Origin: Bacteroidales bacterium
Lineage (GTDB): Bacteria; Bacteroidota; Bacteroidia; Bacteroidales; UBA7960
DNA length: 9,848 nucleotides
Direction: 5' to 3'
NCBI GenBank assembly: GCA_007123065.1
Contig: SKSI01000175.1
Coordinates: 1 to 9,848 of the forward strand
In this document: piece by piece, positions 1-5,309 of the stretch
Position numbering within the stretch: position 1 is the stretch's first letter
How the letters are laid out: the number at the start of each line of letters is the position of its first letter
The notes under the pieces: model-generated
Told to the model about the DNA's origin: nothing
Databases searched by the model: none
Seen by the model: only the letters and a program-made list of their open reading frames with translations
Translations under genes and position numbers: made by a program

Positions 1-16
1 CTAATTTGCTAATTTG
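1..16. repeat. CTAATTTG octamer, two tandem copies at window edge
   Basis: Two perfect copies of the octamer CTAATTTG lie head to tail at the very start of the window, just downstream of the stop codon of the TonB-dependent receptor gene. The array may continue outside the window. It resembles the other short-period repeats seen here (octamers at 5133 and heptamers at 24) and is best read as an intergenic simple repeat. No function can be assigned. Confidence 0.55.
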
Positions 17-23
17 CACAACA

Positions 24-44
24 GTTTATCGTTTACCGTTTACT
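24..44. repeat. GTTTAYY heptamer repeat overlapping the end of the receptor gene
   Basis: Three heptamers in a row (GTTTATC, GTTTACC, GTTTACT on the plus strand) span the last codons and the stop codon of the receptor gene. Read on the coding strand they supply the final residues V-N-G-K-R and the TAA stop. The repeat therefore forms the extreme C-terminus of the protein, which is unusual because the last residues of an outer-membrane barrel are normally conserved. Confidence 0.6.
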
Positions 45-2017
45 GTCACTATAAGCAAATAGTGCCTTCCGGGCATTGGTCGGTACAAAACCGTATGGTA
101 TGCCTCATCAAAAAGGTTATTAACTTTAATTTCAGCTATTATTTGCAAGCGTCCCGTGTTAATTTGTTTACTTATTGATATATCGTTCATATAGTAGGGA
201 TAAAGCCGGTCGCGGTTGGTTATGCTGTTGGCCGTTGTTGTAAATCGTTCACTATAAGCATTGTAATACCAGGAGAAGCTCCAGTTGTTGCGTTTGACGT
301 TGAACAGCATATTACCGGAGTGCAAAGGGATATAAACAAGCTGCTTGCCATAGCTTTCATCACCCCAAACCACGGGATCTCCGAGGTTTTTTGAAGGGGT
401 ATAGGCATAACCTCCCATCATAAAGAGATCAAAGCCTGCAAAATGACCATCCAACCTCAATGACAATTCAATGCCCTGACTGCGTACCCGCTTGATGTTC
501 ATCGGTTTCCAAAATCCCTGGTATGCAGGAATCCAGATGATCCAATCATTTACATCTGTATGATAAAAGCTGATGTCGCATTGTATATTAAAACTTCTTA
601 TACCGGTTGAATAATTCATGCCAGCCTCCAGCAAAATCCCCTCTTCCGGCAGAAGGTCAGGATTTCCACCGGGCTGCCAAAAAAGTTCATTCAGTGAAGC
701 ACGCCGGAAGTTTCTGGCTGCATTGGCATGCAGAACCAGATCACGCGATTGCAGCGGAAAGATATTAAAGCCCAGAAATGGAACAATTGGGTCCCGCTCA
801 TGGTTGGTCCACTCCTGTCGGAAAACAAGGTTCATATCGAATCGATCCCAAAACGATTTTTGCAAACCAAGCACATAAGCATAAACCAAGCGGTCTTTAT
901 CATATCCTGTTCCCAATACTGATTCGTAGTTTGAAACCCGGTTGTAACTAAGATCCAGGGAATGATCCATAAGTATATCAAGCCAAAGATCCTGCTGGTA
1001 TGAAAGATGCTGCAAAAGCTGATGTTGTTTGCTTTCGGAAACAATCAGGGGTATGTAATGATCAGCACCCATTCTGTTTTGAACAACATAATCAAGTTTC
1101 TTATTTGAATACGCTGAACGGGCATGCAATCGACCGTTATCGATGTATCGTGACCAGGATCCTACAAAACGGTGATCGGCATCCTCCTGATTGCTGAGCA
1201 ACGCGCTGGCAGGCCCCTCATAACTGGCAACATGGGGTAATCCCCGGTCGTTCCACTGGCTCCACCAATGAAAAGAGACGATATTCCTGTCATCTGGCCG
1301 GTAATACACCTCCTGAAGAAACCCGAACTGCTTGTAACCGGCATTTTTGAGGGTATCTAGGGGGTGAACAAAGTTATCTCCGTCGCTATAAACCCTGCTT
1401 CTGTTCAGAAAAGTATAGTCATTTTCTGATTGTTTGTGATACAAACGAATTCGATATTGGAAGCGGTCATTGCCTGCAGCCAAACCCAAATATTCTTCAA
1501 AGGTTCGGAAACTTCCCAAACCCTGGGTGTAGCTTATACTTAACCGGTTATTCCAATCTGCCTGGTTGCGCAGCCGGATGCTTCCTCCGAGTCCGCCCGA
1601 CTGATCTGAAACCGAAGCACTTCCAAATTGGAGGTTAACATCATCAATTATGAAAGCAGGGATCAGAGAAAGATCAGCCATTCCCGACATCGGATCGGAA
1701 ACCGGAACACCATTCCAATTTAACCCGGTATGTGAAGGAGATGTCCCTCTGAATGAAGCCGTTGCCAACGCACCACGACCATATTCCTTTACAAAAACAG
1801 GAGTGTGCTCCGACAGGATCTGCGCCAAAGAAAGATGCTGTTTTTCAGAAATAACCAAAGAATCGATCCCAATATGCTTCATTCCTGCAACCCTTTGCTG
1901 TCGCAGGTCGCGCACCTCTACAACAGGAAGCTCAAAGATAGAGTCCCTGATGCCTCCGGCAGTCACCCAGAAAGGCAATGCTAAGAATAAAAGCAGGTAT
2001 GTGGTCTTTGCCGGCAT
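26..2017 (-). CDS. btuB: BtuB-like TonB-dependent outer-membrane receptor
   Basis: 663 residues, ATG start, TAA stop. It is predicted to be a 22-strand outer-membrane barrel that imports cobalamin or related corrinoids using TonB energy. Residues 1-20 look like a signal peptide (hydrophobic LLLFLALPFW, cleavage near VTA). A TonB-box-like stretch (FELPVVEV, about 28-35) follows. A plug domain (about 55-150) contains ASFRGTSPSHTGLNWNGVPV and GGLGGSIRL, which are typical plug motifs. The rest is alternating beta-barrel sequence ending near MPGRHY, as in BtuB-type receptors. It lacks the N-terminal carboxypeptidase-regulatory-like domain of SusC receptors and has no SusD neighbour. Its start lies 10 bp after the stop of the upstream surface-protein gene, so both are probably one transcript under the cobalamin riboswitch; that context is the main reason for assigning B12 as substrate. 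The C-terminus (VNGKR) lacks the usual terminal aromatic residue. The receptor class is very secure; the substrate is inferred. Confidence 0.88.
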   Translation of the reverse strand: MPAKTTYLLLFLALPFWVTAGGIRDSIFELPVVEVRDLRQQRVAGMKHIGIDSLVISEKQHLSLAQILSEHTPVFVKEYGRGALATASFRGTSPSHTGLNWNGVPVSDPMSGMADLSLIPAFIIDDVNLQFGSASVSDQSGGLGGSIRLRNQADWNNRLSISYTQGLGSFRTFEEYLGLAAGNDRFQYRIRLYHKQSENDYTFLNRSRVYSDGDNFVHPLDTLKNAGYKQFGFLQEVYYRPDDRNIVSFHWWSQWNDRGLPHVASYEGPASALLSNQEDADHRFVGSWSRYIDNGRLHARSAYSNKKLDYVVQNRMGADHYIPLIVSESKQHQLLQHLSYQQDLWLDILMDHSLDLSYNRVSNYESVLGTGYDKDRLVYAYVLGLQKSFWDRFDMNLVFRQEWTNHERDPIVPFLGFNIFPLQSRDLVLHANAARNFRRASLNELFWQPGGNPDLLPEEGILLEAGMNYSTGIRSFNIQCDISFYHTDVNDWIIWIPAYQGFWKPMNIKRVRSQGIELSLRLDGHFAGFDLFMMGGYAYTPSKNLGDPVVWGDESYGKQLVYIPLHSGNMLFNVKRNNWSFSWYYNAYSERFTTTANSITNRDRLYPYYMNDISISKQINTGRLQIIAEIKVNNLFDEAYHTVLYRPMPGRHYLLIVTVNGKR

Positions 2018-2027
2018 TATGGAAGTA

Positions 2028-4757
2028 TTACTTTTTCAGCAATCTGGAAAAAACGGTTTTGTTTTTTGTTTTGATTTGTATGATATAGATGCCGCTTTGC
2101 AAATTACTAACATCAATAAGTTGTCCACTCTTGTAGTTGACAAACTCAGTCAGCAATCTACCTGACAGATCATATATCCAAATCACCATCTGCTCATCTC
2201 CCGATACGATGAATTCATTTGAAACCGGGTTGGGATAAATAACAAGTTCAACTTCCGGTTGTGTTAATGATGTCGGATCATCATCCAGATTCACATAGGT
2301 TTCGGCGCTGGTAATAATTTCAGGGTTATCAGCAAGGAATGCGGTAAGGCTGAGTGAACCGGACTGTGTAAGGTGAAGTACCATGGCTTCATCAACATAA
2401 GCTCCATCAAGATCAGCATGCCACTGAATCTCCGCTTCCGTAAGGACACGTCCGCGATGAAATGCAAAAGCTTCCAATTGGTATTGGGGTTCCGTAATCT
2501 CCTTCGGCAGGTCTTTGATCACAATCATATCCTGGACTCCGGTTATTGTGCTGTTGGGCTGCACCGCAACGGCCCCGGTAACTTCCGTTGAGACCTCTCC
2601 CATCCAGCCTGCATTGGCCAATACTGCGGTCTGTACCTTGATATAATGAATGGTATCCAGATCAACATACTGGCCATGCTCATCAACAGCCCAGCTGATA
2701 TCAAAAGAATCGCCCCCGGCGTGCCCAATATTATCTTCGTAAGGATTATCAGGTCTGTTGTACGGTGCACTGCCGCGCAGCTGATTGTCGGCGTATCCAA
2801 ATGCCCTTCTATGCGATTTTACCATACCTGGTTCCGACATATCTACTGCGTCGGCAATCCTTGTACCGCCCAATGTATATTGACCCGGATCAACATCAGG
2901 AAAAAACGCATTCATCGGATAGTAGGGCTGTTCGTGCGCGGTATTGGCAACGATTAAACCGCTATTGCCAACGTTGTCAAACCACGGAACATCTTCAGCT
3001 ACATCTGATCCGGGATTGATGTATGTGACATCATTTCCATGGATGGTGCTTGAGAAAAAGTAGTCGCTTCCGGCCAGTTCGTACCAGGTACCATCAGGTT
3101 GGCCGTTGCCATTATCATCTTTCATCACCCATACGCTGCCCGGCTCTGACCAGTAAGGACCGGGATTCCCAAAAATGATAAAATCCACCCCATAAGGATT
3201 TGCCGGATGGTTAACTACAGGATCATCAAACCGGAAAATCACATACCCACCAAAAGCACCTAAAGAAAGATGGCCATTGACGCCTCCTTTGATCGACTCC
3301 GCTGATGATGGAAGCCCCCAGGGCGCCTTGTTGATGAACTGGCCGGGGGCAGGTTTATACTCCAGCACTTCAGAGATGTAACGAACATCGGAATAGCTAA
3401 AAACAGATACCCGAAAGGTTTCCAGAACAGTTTTTCCATTGGAAAGTGCTTCAACTGTAACATTTGCGCTCCCTGTCATGTCAGCGTTTAAACCTAAAAT
3501 AAGTTGATGGCCATCAAGAAAAGTTTCCAGGAGATCAGGATTTGAATTCTCCACAACAGATAGTATGATTTGGTTATCGTCATCATCAGGGTCAGTAAAA
3601 ACAAGACTCATATCTATGATAAACTCGTCTGAATTTTCCGGGAGATAGATGTCATCAATGGGATTTGCAACAAATGGAGGTGCATCAGGTGCAACATAAA
3701 GGTGATCAAGCGCAAAATAGGCCGGCGTGTTCATTCCCCAGTCACCGACATCACTTGAACTAAGGCTGAACATCAGGCTATCCACTTTCCCCAGCGCACT
3801 TAACTCAATCCACTGCCAGGTCTGAATGATATAATTCTCTGAATTGTCTTCAAACTGATAATCGGCAAGATAGTATTCGATGGTTTCGGTAGGTTCGTCA
3901 TCTTTCATGCCCCAAATATTTAATTTGAACCAATCGGGGTCATTTCCATCGGATCCTCCAAACTTTTTTGAATAAGCATCTCCATATTTCATTGACAACG
4001 CGGCAAAAGTGCTGTTGGTAACAAAAAAGCCTTTCGCCAGATGCGCGGATTCTTCCTCAAAGTGAATCACATTGGCAACAGAACCGACATAACTGACAGC
4101 ATATACACTGATCTGTGCGGATTCTTCCGGCATCCCTGAACCGGTAATGGCGCTGAATTGATTCAGCCAGCCCGGTGTGGTATTATCTGATATATTGGAG
4201 TATGACCATCCGCTCCAGGAACCCCAGGCTGCGTTGTAATCGTTTGGAAAAAAAGCCGTTCCGGAATCAAAACCCCCGCTCTGATCCGAACCATTCCAGT
4301 AATTCTCCGGAGGCAGTGTCAGGTTGCTGAAATCAGAAAGGATATATTCCCCGGTAATAACAGGCATTACACCAATAACAAAAGCTGTTGGATGGATATC
4401 GTCATTTTCTGTGATGGCCTGGATAACAATATTTGTTTGCCCGGCCTCATGAAAGCTGATGATCAGATCATCCTGATCTATTTCAACCGTTGCTACCAAT
4501 GGTTTTGAGTTGACCAGCAGCTCAAAATAATCAACCACGCCGTCAAGCCCGTCAAAAACATCAACCAGATCGAGCACAATATCTGCATCATCTTCAAAAC
4601 CCATAATGTTTTCAACAGGGAATGGATTTTCCGCTTCTGAAGGTAACAGATGCTTTAATAATTTGCCAGTCCCGTGGATAGCAAACACATTGGAGTTCAA
4701 AAACAGAAAAGAAATCAAAATTGAAACCTTTACTGCAAAACGAGATACACCATTCAT
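2028..4757 (-). CDS. B12-riboswitch-controlled, T9SS-exported surface protein with DUF4465-like domain
   Basis: 909 residues, ATG start, TAA stop. Residues 1-26 form a signal peptide (VSILISFLFLNSNVFA). Two similar Ig/cadherin-like beta modules lie at about 33-131 and 361-453; the second has PENSDEFIIDMSLVFTDPDDD. Between them, about 135-355, is a DUF4465-like domain (SGWSYSNISDNT, FFVTNSTFAALSMKYGD, YYLADY, MNTPAYFALDHL). A large domain at 458-730 begins EVLEYKPAPGQFI and carries a DDNGNGQPDG acidic loop (547-556) that could bind calcium. A further beta module follows, then a type A T9SS sorting domain at about 838-909 (YPNPVSNEF, IYDLSGRLL, LQSGIYIIQI). It should cross the outer membrane through T9SS and be anchored on the surface. 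It is the first gene after the riboswitch and is followed 10 bp later by the BtuB-like receptor, so a role in surface cobamide capture or release is inferred, not shown. Domain names are from memory of family patterns. Confidence 0.85.
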   Translation of the reverse strand: MNGVSRFAVKVSILISFLFLNSNVFAIHGTGKLLKHLLPSEAENPFPVENIMGFEDDADIVLDLVDVFDGLDGVVDYFELLVNSKPLVATVEIDQDDLIISFHEAGQTNIVIQAITENDDIHPTAFVIGVMPVITGEYILSDFSNLTLPPENYWNGSDQSGGFDSGTAFFPNDYNAAWGSWSGWSYSNISDNTTPGWLNQFSAITGSGMPEESAQISVYAVSYVGSVANVIHFEEESAHLAKGFFVTNSTFAALSMKYGDAYSKKFGGSDGNDPDWFKLNIWGMKDDEPTETIEYYLADYQFEDNSENYIIQTWQWIELSALGKVDSLMFSLSSSDVGDWGMNTPAYFALDHLYVAPDAPPFVANPIDDIYLPENSDEFIIDMSLVFTDPDDDDNQIILSVVENSNPDLLETFLDGHQLILGLNADMTGSANVTVEALSNGKTVLETFRVSVFSYSDVRYISEVLEYKPAPGQFINKAPWGLPSSAESIKGGVNGHLSLGAFGGYVIFRFDDPVVNHPANPYGVDFIIFGNPGPYWSEPGSVWVMKDDNGNGQPDGTWYELAGSDYFFSSTIHGNDVTYINPGSDVAEDVPWFDNVGNSGLIVANTAHEQPYYPMNAFFPDVDPGQYTLGGTRIADAVDMSEPGMVKSHRRAFGYADNQLRGSAPYNRPDNPYEDNIGHAGGDSFDISWAVDEHGQYVDLDTIHYIKVQTAVLANAGWMGEVSTEVTGAVAVQPNSTITGVQDMIVIKDLPKEITEPQYQLEAFAFHRGRVLTEAEIQWHADLDGAYVDEAMVLHLTQSGSLSLTAFLADNPEIITSAETYVNLDDDPTSLTQPEVELVIYPNPVSNEFIVSGDEQMVIWIYDLSGRLLTEFVNYKSGQLIDVSNLQSGIYIIQIKTKNKTVFSRLLKK

Positions 4758-4798
4758 TTTAAATAAGATTAAGTAAATAAATGGTAACTCGCGGGAAA

Positions 4799-4832
4799 GA
4801 AAAATCAGATAGGTATCCTTTAGCTGGAATAC
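4799..4832 (-). terminator. Candidate intrinsic terminator in the riboswitch expression platform
   Basis: On the transcribed strand, GTATTCC (4832 to 4826) and GGATACC (4818 to 4812) can form a 6-bp stem with one bulged T and a seven-base loop. A U-rich stretch (GATTTTTCTTTC, 4806-4795) follows within about ten bases. The 5' arm overlaps a segment (4829-4836) that can instead pair with the 3' side of the riboswitch, so terminator and antiterminator would exclude each other. The stem is weak, and folding or transcript data would be needed for confidence. Confidence 0.45.
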
Positions 4833-4840
4833 AACCTGTC

Positions 4841-5040
4841 GCTTTTCACCCGAAAGCTACTGAATTGGTTGCATCTGGCAGGTCTTCTGACTTTCCCTGG
4901 TTCAAACTCCTTCCCATCCTTTGAAACGAACAGTGGATTTTTGTTTAAACCTGCTGCCACAGTAAGGCAACCAGGGATTTACAGCTACGGGGATAGTTTT
5001 GGATTCGCACCAAATTCCCTATTAATCTTAAAGAACCAAA
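4841..5040 (-). promoter_or_regulatory. Cobalamin (B12) riboswitch
   Basis: On the minus strand, conserved elements appear in the expected order. GGGAATTTGGTGCGAATCC is near the 5' end. A CCCCG loop sequence (4988-4992) is followed by GCTGTAAATCC. CCACTG (4931-4936) and GGGAAGG (4909-4915) come next, then the B12-box element AAAGTCAGAAGACCTGCC (4877-4894). TTGGTT (5034-5039) pairs with AACCAA (4865-4870) to give a closing P1 stem. Just after P1, GCTTT/AAAGC (4841-4845 with 4853-4857) forms a hairpin whose loop contains CGGG. This complements CCCG in the L5-like loop, which fits the known L5-L13 kissing interaction of cobalamin riboswitches. The leader should repress the downstream surface protein and BtuB-like receptor when B12 is plentiful. 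Boundaries are approximate by a few bases. Confidence 0.93.
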
Positions 5041-5047
5041 TACGGTA

Positions 5048-5080
5048 CAAATATACACGATAATACTTTGCATATACAAA
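5048..5080 (-). promoter_or_regulatory. Bacteroidota-type promoter driving the B12 operon
   Basis: The minus strand carries TATATTTG (5055 to 5048), an exact match to the Bacteroidota -7 consensus TAnnTTTG. TTTG (5080 to 5077) lies 21 bases upstream as the -33 element. Transcription would begin around 5042-5045, a few bases before the 5' strand of the riboswitch P1 stem at 5039, which is where a leader start is expected. The agreement of box sequence, spacing and position makes this a good candidate. Confidence 0.7.
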
Positions 5081-5132
5081 AAAATTTCCGGATAGGTTTT
5101 TTTAGTAAAACACACATCAATACGGGTGTATT

Positions 5133-5218
5133 GTTGAATCGTTGAATCGTTGAATCGTTGATTCGTTGAATCGTTGAATCGTTGAATCGTTGAATTGTTG
5201 AATCGTTGATTCGTTGAT
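5133..5218. repeat. GTTGAATC octamer tandem array, ten copies plus a partial one
   Basis: Ten consecutive octamers occupy 5133-5212, followed by a partial copy. Seven are exactly GTTGAATC, two are GTTGATTC and one is GTTGAATT. The array lies between the 3' end of the transglutaminase-like gene and the promoter of the B12 operon. It has no spacers, so it is not a CRISPR, and no continuous protein is encoded from it. Its origin is probably slippage or a lineage-specific intergenic repeat; the copy number may vary among strains. Confidence 0.9.
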
Positions 5219-5240
5219 GGTTTAGCTTTATTAACTTTCC

Positions 5241-5272
5241 GCCTTTGATTGAGCTGCGTTCAAAATCAAGGC
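5241..5272 (-). terminator. Weak candidate terminator after the transglutaminase-like gene
   Basis: GCCTTTGATT (5241-5250) and AATCAAGGC (5264-5272) form a nine-pair stem with one bulge and a 13-base loop, about 38 bases past the stop codon of the upstream gene on the minus strand. There is no clear U-tract after it, so it may be only an RNA-stabilising hairpin. It is recorded because it is the best stem-loop in this gap. Confidence 0.3.
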
Positions 5273-5309
5273 AGTTCCATCAGAAGTTTCATCAAGTTTA
5301 TGAATTAAT

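Noticed and set aside
1650..2165. Plus-strand open frame of 171 codons across the receptor N-terminus and the intergenic junction
   Set aside because: It is antisense to two well-supported genes, has a low-complexity Cys/Arg/Ser-rich composition and has no recognisable domain or leader.
5133..5218. Possible CRISPR array
   Set aside because: The units are 8 bp with no unique spacers and no cas gene nearby; this is a simple tandem repeat.
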